Source: JAAEUB01 sp964550345
GTDB taxonomy: Bacteria > Pseudomonadota > Alphaproteobacteria > Rhodobacterales > Rhodobacteraceae
Assembly (NCBI GenBank): GCA_964550345.1
Contig: CAZJYZ010000005.1
Coordinates: 1-64,000 of the forward strand
Length of the DNA: 64,000 nucleotides
Direction: 5' to 3'
A program made the position numbers and the translations under genes. Position 1 is the first letter of the stretch. Each line of letters opens with the position of its first letter. Shown in pieces: positions 51,587 to 59,385 of this stretch. The notes below the pieces were generated by a model. That model made no database searches. It had not been told where the DNA came from and saw only the letters and a program-made list of their open reading frames with translations.

Positions 51587-52290
51587 GACAACCAGCGGCG
51601 CATGGCGCGTTCAAACACCCCGCCAAAAAAGGCCAGCAGGTCAGTGCCCTGACCGGGTTTGAACTGATGCGGATCCTCGGCCCCCATCACCAGAAGACCG
51701 GGAAGGCGCCCTTCGCCAAGGTCCAGCCGCAGGCAGGCCTCGGAACGGATCCAGAAGCCGCTATCACCAAAGATTTTTTCGTCCTGCTCGGAAAGCTGAC
51801 GCAGAGTTACCGGGCGCTGCGGGGTGCTATTATTTTGGTTCAGATAGGTGCTGCTGAAGCCCGGAGGGGCTGTGATCAACACCTTACCCAGTTTTTGTAC
51901 TGCCGGATTTTCCTGATCCTGCTTGGTTTCCAGCACCAGACGCACACAATCGACCCGTAAAATCTCGGCCACTTCACCGTCAAGGTCGAGCATGAAATCC
52001 TCAAAATCAGCCGGATCCAGCATGCGTAGAACGGCCCGGTGGATGAGGTTCATACCGGCAAGGTTTTCGTATGCCGCAGCGATCACACCACGATGGGTGT
52101 CCTCCAGCCGGTCAAGGCGTTTTTCCAGCCGCTCCATGGCAATGCCGCGCATATCAACGATATTGGCGCCCATGGCGCGTTCATTCGCGGAAATGAGCGC
52201 GCTCATCACATTATGGTCGTCCAGAATTGCTTCGGGTTGCGCGATAATTTTTTCGCGCAATTCATCACTGATCACGGCTTCACTGCCCAT
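51583..52290 (-). CDS. DUF484 family protein
   Basis: A 235-residue DUF484 protein with a GAF-like fold. LDDHNVMSALISANERAMGA and GIAMERLEKRLDRLEDTHRG form an N-terminal coiled-coil; the C-terminal domain has GFWIRSEACLRLDLGEGRLP and GLLVMGAEDPHQFKPGQGTD, the family's LALGS-like block. DUF484 is nearly always encoded just before xerC, as here (4-base overlap), but its role is unknown. Start at ATG 52290; a GTG at 52302 is an alternative. Confidence 0.9.
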   Translation of the reverse strand: MGSEAVISDELREKIIAQPEAILDDHNVMSALISANERAMGANIVDMRGIAMERLEKRLDRLEDTHRGVIAAAYENLAGMNLIHRAVLRMLDPADFEDFMLDLDGEVAEILRVDCVRLVLETKQDQENPAVQKLGKVLITAPPGFSSTYLNQNNSTPQRPVTLRQLSEQDEKIFGDSGFWIRSEACLRLDLGEGRLPGLLVMGAEDPHQFKPGQGTDLLAFFGGVFERAMRRWLS

Positions 52291-52427
52291 CGAACTTCTC
52301 ACTGCCTCGTTTTGTTTTTTTTAAACTTAACAGAGGTGAGGTTCGATTTCTGCAACTTTTTTAAATTTTTGTTCGAGGAAATACGGTTGTGAGACGATAT
52401 TGTCGCACATGCCGCCGGACGAAAACC

Positions 52428-53081
52428 CTATGTGATTGTCTGTCCTGTTTTCTCCCAATCCTTCATAAAGCCCTCAAGCCCCTTGTCGGTCAGAACGTGA
52501 TCGGCCATTTTGCGGATCACCGAAGGCGGCGCGGTTGCCACGTCAGCGCCGATCAGAGCGGCCTCTTTCATGTGGTTGGGGGAACGGATGGATGCTGCAA
52601 GTATTTGCGTCTCAAACCCGTAATTGTCATAGATGGTGCGAATGTCTGCAATCAGTTCCATACCGTCGATGTTGATATCATCCAGACGCCCGATGAAGGG
52701 TGAAATGAAGGTCGCACCGGCCTTGGCCGCCAACAGCGCCTGGTTGGCTGAAAAACATAGAGTGACATTGACCATGTGGCCTTCTGCACTGAGTGCTTTG
52801 CACGCCTTCAGCCCATCCCATGTCAGTGGGACCTTAATGGCGATATTTGGCGCGATCTCGGCTAATTTTCGCCCCTCTTTCAGCATGTTTTCAGCGTCCA
52901 CGGCTACAACTTCTGCAGACACCGGCCCGTCAATCATCTCGGCAATCTCGCGGGTGACTTCCAGGATGTCGCGGCCGGACTTCATGATCAGGGATGGGTT
53001 GGTCGTAACACCATCAACCATACCATGGGCATGCAGGTCGGCAATCTCGTCAATTTCGGCAGTATCGGCAAAAAACTTCAT
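52428..53081 (-). CDS. fsa: fructose-6-phosphate aldolase / transaldolase family protein
   Basis: A 217-residue TIM-barrel aldolase. MKFFADTAEIDEIADLHAHG, then GVTTNPSLIMKSGRD and NIAIKVPLTWDGLKA with the Schiff-base Lys83, and TLCFSANQALLAAKAGATFISPFIGRLDD (in part: FSANQALLAAKAGATFISPF). The length and motifs are those of the Fsa/TalC subfamily, which catalyses either fructose-6-phosphate aldol cleavage or transaldolase chemistry; in Rhodobacterales it is annotated either way. Divergent from priA. Confidence 0.93.
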   Translation of the reverse strand: MKFFADTAEIDEIADLHAHGMVDGVTTNPSLIMKSGRDILEVTREIAEMIDGPVSAEVVAVDAENMLKEGRKLAEIAPNIAIKVPLTWDGLKACKALSAEGHMVNVTLCFSANQALLAAKAGATFISPFIGRLDDINIDGMELIADIRTIYDNYGFETQILAASIRSPNHMKEAALIGADVATAPPSVIRKMADHVLTDKGLEGFMKDWEKTGQTIT

Positions 53082-53198
53082 GGGGACCTCTTCGTATGCA
53101 CTGGTATCCTATCTGCGACTGAATAGCGCAGGCGACGCGGCGCGGAAAGCCCCAATCGGACAGGATGTCGTTGTGCGTTGCATTTTAGGAGGTGTTCA

Positions 53199-55394
53199 AT
53201 GAGCGGGCCGGAATTCTTTGATGCCGGTGCGCGTGTCGGGGTGCTGACCACCCAGCCGATTGAACGTATCCTGACCTACCGCGCGCCTGAAGGTGGCTGT
53301 TGGCAGGGCGCATTTGTCGAGGTGCCTTTGGGCCCCCGCAAGGTCATCGGTGTGGTCTGGGGGGCGGGTGAAGGTGGATTTGATGCGTCGAAATTGCGTG
53401 CTATTATCCGGGTGCTGGATGTCGCCCCGATGCGTGAAGAAATGGCAGGTTTTCTGACACGGGTGGGCGACTATACCTTGACACCCATGTCGGCAATGTT
53501 GCGGCTGGCAACGCGCGCGCCGGGTCTGATGGACCCGCCCTCAATGCGCAAAGTTTACCGAGCCTCAGGGTCCAGACCCAACCGCATGACCGATGCGCGC
53601 GTCCGGGTGATGGAGACGTTGGGCGAATATGGTGGGCTTGCATTTACCCTAAAGGAACTGGCTGACATGGCCGGTGTTTCGCCCTCGGTCATCAAGGGGC
53701 TGGTCAAGTTAGGCGCGATCCGGGAAGAGGAAACCCCGCGGGATCTACCCTATCCCGTACTGGACTATTCTATGCCCGGTAAAGAGCTGAACCCGGAACA
53801 GACCACTGCCGCGGGAACATTGCGCGAAGCAACTGCCAACGGTCACTACAAGGCTGTTCTACTGCGTGGTGTTACCGGTTCGGGCAAAACCGAGGTCTAT
53901 CTGGAAGCCGTCGTCGAATGCCTGAAAAAAGGGCGTCAGGCTTTAGTGCTTCTGCCCGAAATCGCCCTGACCGCTGAATTTCTCAAACGCGTAGAGGCGC
54001 GTTTTGGTGCGCGCCCGGCTGAATGGCATTCCGGCGTGACCATGACCGAGCGACGCCGATTATGGCGCATGGCGGGTCTGGGTGAGGCGCAGCTTGTGGT
54101 TGGCGCGCGCTCAGCGCTCTATCTGCCTTTCCGTGATCTCGGGCTGATTGTGGTCGATGAGGAACATGACCAAAGCTACAAGCAGGAAGACGGGGTGCTG
54201 TATTCTGCCCGAGACATGGCGGTTTTGCGCGGGTCTATCTGTCAGGCGCTGGTGGTGCTGGCCTCGGCCACGCCGTCTCTGGAAAGTTGGGCAAACGCTG
54301 AAGCAGGTAAATATACCCGTCTTGAACTGACCAGCCGCTACGGCGACGCCGTATTGCCTGAAATGCGCAGCATAGATATGCGTAGCGAGGATTTGCCCGC
54401 AGGCCGCTGGATTTCACCAAGCCTCCGAAACGCGGTGTCTGGGCGCATTGAAAGGGGCGAACAAGCGCTCTTGTTTCTCAACCGTCGTGGCTACGCCCCG
54501 GTTACTGTCTGCCGCGCCTGCGGCCATCAAATCGGTTGCGATCACTGTGATGCGTGCATGGTCGAGCACCGGTTTCTGAAACGTCTGGTCTGTCACCAAT
54601 GCGGTGAAACCAAGCCAATGCCGGATACCTGCCCTTCCTGCGAAGCCGAAGGGAGGTTGGCGCCAGTGGGGCCGGGCGTTGAACGTCTCGCTGAGGAGGT
54701 TGGCGAGGCGTTTCCCGAGGCACGTGTTGCGGTGTTGTCGTCGGACTTGTTCGGTTCTGCCCGCGCTCTGAAAGAACAGATCGAACGCATTGCCAGCGGT
54801 GGCGCGGATATCATCATCGGCACACAATTAGTCGCCAAGGGCCATAACTTCCCCCTCCTGACCCTTGTTGGTGTTATTGATGCCGACCTTGGCCTACAAG
54901 GTAGTGACCTGCGCGCGGCCGAACGTACTTTTCAACTGATACGGCAGGTTTCCGGCCGCGCCGGGCGTGCGGACAAGCCAGGTCTGGCGCTGTTGCAGAC
55001 CTTCCAACCGGAGCACCCGGTTATCCGTGCCATCCTTTCCGGGGACGAAGAAGATTTCTGGCGCGCCGAAGCGGCAGAGCGCAAAGCAGCAGGCGTGCCG
55101 CCCTATGGGCGACTTGCCGGGATCGTGCTGTCGTCCAGCAATGTTGAACAAGCTTTTGATCTTGGTAATACCCTGGCACGAAACGATGCGCCTCTGCGCG
55201 CTATTGGCGCTCAGGTTTTTGGCCCGGCCCCGGCCCCGATAGCCCGCGTCCGCGGCCGCCACCGTGTGCGTCTACTGGTCAAGGCCGACAAGGGCGCGCC
55301 TATTCAGGCAGCACTGAAACGCTGGCTGGCACTGGTGAAGCTCACAGGCGATATGCGCCTCAATGTGGATATTGACCCGCAAAGCTTTTACTAA
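53199..55394 (+). CDS. priA: primosomal protein N' (replication restart helicase PriA)
   Basis: A 731-residue 3'-to-5' helicase that reloads the replisome at stalled forks. Walker A is VLLRGVTGSGKTEVYLEAVV (about residues 222-241 region), DEAH-type motif VVDEEHDQSYKQEDG, motif III LASATPSLESWANA, and the zinc-binding insertion CRACGHQIGCDHCDACM ... CHQCGETKPMPDTCPSCEAE. The C-terminal helicase lobe has IGTQLVAKGHNFPLLTLVGV and RTFQLIRQVSGRAGRADKPG. Start at ATG 53199 with AGGAGGTG upstream; the longer reading to 53178 is not needed. Confidence 0.96.
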   Translation: MSGPEFFDAGARVGVLTTQPIERILTYRAPEGGCWQGAFVEVPLGPRKVIGVVWGAGEGGFDASKLRAIIRVLDVAPMREEMAGFLTRVGDYTLTPMSAMLRLATRAPGLMDPPSMRKVYRASGSRPNRMTDARVRVMETLGEYGGLAFTLKELADMAGVSPSVIKGLVKLGAIREEETPRDLPYPVLDYSMPGKELNPEQTTAAGTLREATANGHYKAVLLRGVTGSGKTEVYLEAVVECLKKGRQALVLLPEIALTAEFLKRVEARFGARPAEWHSGVTMTERRRLWRMAGLGEAQLVVGARSALYLPFRDLGLIVVDEEHDQSYKQEDGVLYSARDMAVLRGSICQALVVLASATPSLESWANAEAGKYTRLELTSRYGDAVLPEMRSIDMRSEDLPAGRWISPSLRNAVSGRIERGEQALLFLNRRGYAPVTVCRACGHQIGCDHCDACMVEHRFLKRLVCHQCGETKPMPDTCPSCEAEGRLAPVGPGVERLAEEVGEAFPEARVAVLSSDLFGSARALKEQIERIASGGADIIIGTQLVAKGHNFPLLTLVGVIDADLGLQGSDLRAAERTFQLIRQVSGRAGRADKPGLALLQTFQPEHPVIRAILSGDEEDFWRAEAAERKAAGVPPYGRLAGIVLSSSNVEQAFDLGNTLARNDAPLRAIGAQVFGPAPAPIARVRGRHRVRLLVKADKGAPIQAALKRWLALVKLTGDMRLNVDIDPQSFY

Positions 55395-55440
55395 CTTACG
55401 CTACATTGCGACACATGATTTTCTTGGATGTTTCGCTGCC

Positions 55441-55483
55441 ATCTTCATCTTGGCACAAATACTTCCGCCGGAGGTCTCAAATC
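55441..55483. repeat. dispersed repeat, family A copy 1
   Basis: TCTTCATCTTGG, three bases, AAATACTTCCGCCGGAGG and CTCAAATC between priA and yeeE. The TCCGCCGGA core is a palindrome. The same motif recurs at 57971-58011 and, inverted, at 58845-58877. It fills most of the 158-base convergent spacer and may serve as a bidirectional terminator or REP-like element. Confidence 0.6.
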
Positions 55484-55552
55484 TGCCGAACGAAGTGAGG
55501 CTACCGATCAGTATATCTGGCCCAGTCGTTCCGCCTCAGGGTTCTCCGAAAC

Positions 55553-56614
55553 CTAAACCGGCAGAGGCGCCCCGTGCTGGTCGACTACCAAGTCTGTCAC
55601 CATTGCGCCGATCCACATGGATAAAAGCGCCAGCCACGCAGTGGCGGCAAAAATTGAACCACCGGTAACACCGTTACCAATGGCGCAGCCGCCGGCCAGC
55701 ATGCCGCCAAAGCCCATCAGTGCCGCACCTGTTATGGCCCGGCGCATGGTTGCTTCCCCATCAAACCCCTGAAAGCGAAACTCGCGCCGGATAATGGACG
55801 CGGCGAAAGCGCCAAGTACAACACCGGGCACAAGACCCACATCAAATTCCAGAACGGGAGAGGATGTGAGGAAAAACATCAGGGTGTTGGCGGATGGTCC
55901 CGTAAATGTTGCTGAGGCAACTGAAATCGGGTCGAAAGAAACCTGCGCCAGATTGTACGTCAGCACCCACCCCAGCGCTACGGCAAAGCCGACGCCCGAG
56001 GCGAAAACCAGCCTTCCCGGGCTCATTATGTTGCGCCTTGCAATGTGGATTGCAAATGCTGCCAGAACCAACCCCAGCGCCAGACCACTCCATTCCGGAA
56101 GGTGAAATTCCTGTAAAAGTTCGATGTTGCGCCCCCCAGGCGTTGTCCAAAGCGAGGCTAGATAATTGCGAACCGGCGCCAGCCAGCCTGACAGGCTCAT
56201 CTGTGCCACGACCGCGAAGATCAGCCCGGACATGACTGAACGCAGATTGCCAGTCGAGGCTAATACCAGCAAGCGTCCGGAGCATCCGCGTGCCAGCACC
56301 ATGCCGACCCCAAACAACAGGCCACCGATGATCGCACCCGACCAGCTTCCGGCAACAGACATGATGCGTGCCTCTTGAGGTTCAAACAGGCTCAGCATCC
56401 GTGCGCCCTGGACCCAGACCAGAGCGGTTGAGAAAGTCAGCAACCAGACCGCCACTGCCTGCCCCAGGCGCCCCCGGGCAAACTCAACCGTAGCCGCGCG
56501 CAGGCAAAAGCGTGACCGCTGTGCAGCAATGCCGAAAACCGCACCGGTGAACAGGCCAAACAAGGCCGCCGTGGGTGCTTCGCCAATCCGTTCTAATATG
56601 GGCAGAATGTCCAT
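55553..56614 (-). CDS. YeeE/YedE family sulfur-compound transporter (TsuA-like)
   Basis: A 353-residue multi-pass membrane protein with two copies of the sulf_transp domain. The hallmark cysteines are in RSRFCLRAAT near residue 36, LARGCSGRLLVL near 110, and LAGGCAIGNGVTGGS near 325, the C-x(n)-GN/G pattern of thiosulfate transporters TsuA/YeeE; GFDGEATMRRAITGAALMGF links the second repeat. Likely imports thiosulfate or a related sulfur compound. Start at ATG 56614 with AAAGGG upstream. A perfect ATTC-N8-GAAT operator lies 66 bases upstream, shared with the divergent MFS gene. Confidence 0.9.
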   Translation of the reverse strand: MDILPILERIGEAPTAALFGLFTGAVFGIAAQRSRFCLRAATVEFARGRLGQAVAVWLLTFSTALVWVQGARMLSLFEPQEARIMSVAGSWSGAIIGGLLFGVGMVLARGCSGRLLVLASTGNLRSVMSGLIFAVVAQMSLSGWLAPVRNYLASLWTTPGGRNIELLQEFHLPEWSGLALGLVLAAFAIHIARRNIMSPGRLVFASGVGFAVALGWVLTYNLAQVSFDPISVASATFTGPSANTLMFFLTSSPVLEFDVGLVPGVVLGAFAASIIRREFRFQGFDGEATMRRAITGAALMGFGGMLAGGCAIGNGVTGGSIFAATAWLALLSMWIGAMVTDLVVDQHGAPLPV

Positions 56615-56679
56615 CACGTTCCCTTTCGCCGTAAAACTCGCACAGGTATTTCAGGGCTTCCTTGATCGAAGTCATATGT

Positions 56680-56699
56680 ATATTCGCATTATTGAATAT
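56680..56699. promoter_or_regulatory. SqrR/BigR-type operator (ATATTC-N8-GAATAT)
   Basis: A perfect six-base inverted repeat with an eight-base spacer is centred between the yeeE and MFS starts (66 and 45 bases away). SqrR of Rhodobacter capsulatus, an ArsR-family persulfide sensor, was reported to recognise ATTC-N8-GAAT, the inner part of this dyad. No SqrR gene is in the window, so control in trans is inferred. Confidence 0.6.
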
Positions 56700-56743
56700 T
56701 TTTTCTCCTCGCAACCGGGCAAAAAGCCGCGTATGGCGACAAC

Positions 56744-57967
56744 ATGGCGAACAGAAAGACGATTTTACCCCTCGATGAGGCAAGGATGCTGCCCTTTTGG
56801 CGCCGCCCGATTTTCTTGCTGATACTTATGTCGGTGGGGATGCTGGTAGGGTTCAACACCTGGTCTGCCTTGCTGAATAATTTTGTGATCGAAGAAGCAG
56901 GCTTTACCGGAGCCGAGATCGGCTGGTTACATTCTGTACGTGAAATTCCCGGTTTTCTGGCAATTGGGGTGATCGTCCTGATCATGTTCATCCGCGAACA
57001 AGTACTGGGAGCAGTTGCCCTGGCGATGCTGGGGGTTGCGACCGCAATTACCGCGTGGTTCCCGACATTCGGCGGGCTTCTAACACTGACGATGCTCTCT
57101 TCCATCGGCTTCCACTACTACGAAACGGTGAACCAGTCGCTGCAGCTCCAATGGATAGACAAGAAACGGGCGCCACAAATGTTGGGCTGGATCCTGGCAG
57201 TTGGCTCGGCTGCCTCACTGGTCTCCTATGCGGCGCTGGTGCTGACATGGAAAAACCTGGGGCTGAGCTATAATTTCGTCTATCTGACCGCCGGCGGTAT
57301 CACCACTGCCATCGCCGTTTTCGTGTTTTTCGCTTATCCGCAGTTTGAAAGCCCCGAGCCACAGCTGAAAACTTTTGTCCTCCGGCGCCGCTACTGGCTT
57401 TACTACGCCTTGCAGGCGATGGCCGGTGCACGGCGCCAGATATTTGTGGTTTTTGCCGCCTTCATGATGGTTGAAAGGTTTGGCTTTGAAGTACACGAAG
57501 TGACGGCCCTTCTGCTGATAAATTACGTTGCCAACATGATATTCGCACCTTTGATGGGCCGCGCGGTGGGGTATTGGGGGGAACGCCGGGCGCTGATCTT
57601 TGAATATGCCGGGCTGGTTGCGGTGTTCCTTGCTTATGGCGGCATATATTATTTTGGCTGGGGCGTTATGCTGGCAGCAATCCTCTATGTAGTCGACCAT
57701 CTGTTTTTTGCACTGGCATTTGCCCTGAAAACCTATTTTCAGAAAATAGCAGATCCACAGGATATTGCGCCAACCGCGGCTGTAGCCTTTACGATCAACC
57801 ACATAGCTGCGGTGTTTCTGCCTGCATTGCTTGGATATCTGTGGATAACCTCGCCGGGGGCAGTATTCGCAACAGCAGCCGGGATGGCAGGGGTCTCTTT
57901 GACGCTCGCCCTAATGATACCGCGTCACCCTGAAAAAGGGCATGAAACCGTGTTCTCACGCGGTTAA
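56744..57967 (+). CDS. MFS transporter
   Basis: A 407-residue membrane protein with twelve predicted helices. The N-half has PIFLLILMSVGMLVGFNTWS and ALLNNFVIEEAGFTGAEIGW, the C-half ALQAMAGARRQIFVVFAAFM and LINYVANMIFAPLMGRAVGY with the loop GYWGERRALIFEYAG. It resembles a small set of MFS permeases that sit next to YeeE genes in roseobacters, but the substrate is not known. It shares the SqrR-type operator with yeeE, which suggests a sulfur-related function. The ribosome binding site is weak. Confidence 0.88.
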   Translation: MANRKTILPLDEARMLPFWRRPIFLLILMSVGMLVGFNTWSALLNNFVIEEAGFTGAEIGWLHSVREIPGFLAIGVIVLIMFIREQVLGAVALAMLGVATAITAWFPTFGGLLTLTMLSSIGFHYYETVNQSLQLQWIDKKRAPQMLGWILAVGSAASLVSYAALVLTWKNLGLSYNFVYLTAGGITTAIAVFVFFAYPQFESPEPQLKTFVLRRRYWLYYALQAMAGARRQIFVVFAAFMMVERFGFEVHEVTALLLINYVANMIFAPLMGRAVGYWGERRALIFEYAGLVAVFLAYGGIYYFGWGVMLAAILYVVDHLFFALAFALKTYFQKIADPQDIAPTAAVAFTINHIAAVFLPALLGYLWITSPGAVFATAAGMAGVSLTLALMIPRHPEKGHETVFSRG

Positions 57968-57970
57968 TCC

Positions 57971-58011
57971 TCTTCATCTTGGGAAAATACCTCCGCCGGA
58001 GGCCTCAAATC
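57971..58011. repeat. dispersed repeat, family A copy 2
   Basis: TCTTCATCTTGGG, AAAATACCTCCGCCGGAGG and CCTCAAATC, directly after the MFS stop. It matches copy 1 at 55441-55483 almost base for base apart from a two-base length difference in the middle. The palindromic CCTCCGCCGGAGG is the core. Confidence 0.65.
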
Positions 58012-58025
58012 CCACGCGTAGCGTG

Positions 58026-58105
58026 TCAGGCGCGTCCATTCATGGACGAGCCCGGCCCAACGGGAAGAAGTCCCGAAAGGGGTTGATGACCGGCGGGAGT
58101 GCAAT
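58026..58105. repeat. dispersed repeat, family B copy 2
   Basis: GTCAGGCGCGTCCATTCATGGACGAGC contains a hairpin with arms CGTCCAT/ATGGACG, followed by CCCGGCCCAACGGGAAGAAG and GATGACCGGCGGGAGTGCAA. It aligns over about 80 bases with the element at 44922-45003. It sits just after a family A copy in the MFS-msrA spacer. Confidence 0.6.
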
Positions 58106-58165
58106 TTCCGCTCTGGCGGAGCTTGCGGGCAGGGCTATAATACGCTGGCAACAGGAGGGGCGCGA

Positions 58166-58813
58166 ATGTTTGGACTAGGCGACAAGGACAAGATGGTCGA
58201 TGCCAATGAGGCTCTGCCTGGGCGTGCGGCCTCAGTTTTCAGTGGCGGAAAGCACCATGTTAACGGTCGGGAACTGAGCCTGGAAGTGCCGGAAGGCATG
58301 CAGGTCGCGGTGTTCGCTATGGGCTGTTATTGGGGGGTTGAACGCATGTTCTGGGCACTTCCCGGTATCTGGCTAACCATGGTGGGCTCAGCGGGCGGTA
58401 CCACACCTAATCCGACATACGAAGAAGTTTGCACCGGCAAAACCGGGCATGCTGAGGTTGTGCGCGTGGTTTTTGACCCGGAGGTAACTTCCTATGATGC
58501 CCTTCTGAAAGTGTTCTGGGAAGGTCACGACCCAACACAGGGCATGCGTCAGGGCAATGATCGTGGTACGCAATACCGGTCGGCAATTTATGCTTCGGAT
58601 GAAGCGCAGCTTGCTGCAGCCAGAGCCAGCAAGGAGGTGTTTGCCCCGCGACTGGCAGCGCAAGGTTATGGAGCCATCACCACCGAGATTACACGGGCCG
58701 GGCTTTTTTACATGGCTGAGGATTATCACCAGCAATATCTATCAAAAAACCCCGCAGGATATTGCGGGGTTGGGGGTACGGGAGTTTCCTGCCCCATCGG
58801 TACAGGGGCTTGA
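58166..58813 (+). CDS. msrA: peptide-methionine (S)-S-oxide reductase MsrA
   Basis: A 215-residue enzyme reducing methionine-S-sulfoxide in damaged proteins. The catalytic motif is AMGCYWGVERMFW with Cys54; the usual GCFWG is here GCYWG. YEEVCTGKTGHAEVVRVVFD, FWEGHDPTQGMRQGNDRGTQYRSAIY (in part: DPTQGMRQGNDRGTQYRS) and the resolving-Cys tail YCGVGGTGVSCP are present. The DNA of the tail happens to form a GC-rich hairpin (58747-58770). The ribosome binding site is AGGAGG. Confidence 0.95.
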   Translation: MFGLGDKDKMVDANEALPGRAASVFSGGKHHVNGRELSLEVPEGMQVAVFAMGCYWGVERMFWALPGIWLTMVGSAGGTTPNPTYEEVCTGKTGHAEVVRVVFDPEVTSYDALLKVFWEGHDPTQGMRQGNDRGTQYRSAIYASDEAQLAAARASKEVFAPRLAAQGYGAITTEITRAGLFYMAEDYHQQYLSKNPAGYCGVGGTGVSCPIGTGA

Positions 58814-58844
58814 ATTATTCCTGGCGGCCGGGGGCCCGCCCTCG

Positions 58845-58877
58845 GACCCCCGAGGTATTTGCTCCAAGATGAAGAAG
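58845..58877. repeat. dispersed repeat, family A copy 3 (inverted)
   Basis: GGACCCCCGAGGTATTTGCTCCAAGATGAAGAA; its reverse complement begins TTCTTCATCTTGGAGCAAATACCTC, matching copies 1 and 2 over the first two thirds. It lies just after the msrA stop, upstream of the convergent DUF1489 stop. The symmetrical core is degenerate in this copy. Confidence 0.55.
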
Positions 58878-58883
58878 AACTGG

Positions 58884-59312
58884 TTATCTGACGCCAATAT
58901 CTGCCAAGGCAGCCGAGAGGGCGTCGGGTAAGGTGTCGTCCCCTTTGCGGCTTTGTGGCAGGTCAGCGGGTGCATCTTCCGGCGTCAGGTACCGCCAGCC
59001 CTGAAACGGGCGCCGTGGGGCCGCTTGCGTTCGGGTCACCTGTCGTTCCATGACAATACCGCAGCGTCGTATGCCATCTTCGCCAATCACCTCTTCCAGA
59101 TGCAGGATTTCCTGACGGGCCAGTATGAGGCCTTTGAAAACCCAATATAGCGAACCGCCATTGGTTAATTCTGTTTCACGGCGCGGCCACATGCGGGTGA
59201 CATGGCGCGGAGTGTAGTCTCCCCGCCCCTGGGCTCGCGCCGCTTGCCAGATTTCGAGGTCCTCGACCTTTTCCGCACCGACGCAAAGCTTTACCAGATT
59301 AACGTAAGCCAA
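58884..59312 (-). CDS. DUF1489 family protein
   Basis: A 142-residue protein. MAYVNLVKLCVGAEKVEDLE, HVTRMWPRRETELTNGGSLY, WVFKGLILARQEILHLEEV and RPFQGWRYLTPEDAPADLP match the DUF1489 family, which is almost restricted to alphaproteobacteria and whose function is unknown. It is divergent from nrdJ with a 73-base spacer, so the two may share a promoter region. Confidence 0.9.
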   Translation of the reverse strand: MAYVNLVKLCVGAEKVEDLEIWQAARAQGRGDYTPRHVTRMWPRRETELTNGGSLYWVFKGLILARQEILHLEEVIGEDGIRRCGIVMERQVTRTQAAPRRPFQGWRYLTPEDAPADLPQSRKGDDTLPDALSAALADIGVR

Positions 59313-59385
59313 TTGATGACACCCCCGTGTGATGGCGCTATATTAGAGCCTCGCACATCCACTGCAACCCAACCAGGACCATGAT

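Noticed and set aside
52303..52427. possible small gene or regulatory RNA between fsa and DUF484
   Set aside because: AT-rich spacer without an open frame, terminator hairpin or conserved motif; probably only promoter DNA.
58747..58770. GC-rich hairpin near the 3' end of msrA resembling a terminator
   Set aside because: It lies inside the coding region for the conserved resolving-cysteine tail and is not followed by a T-run in the sense direction.
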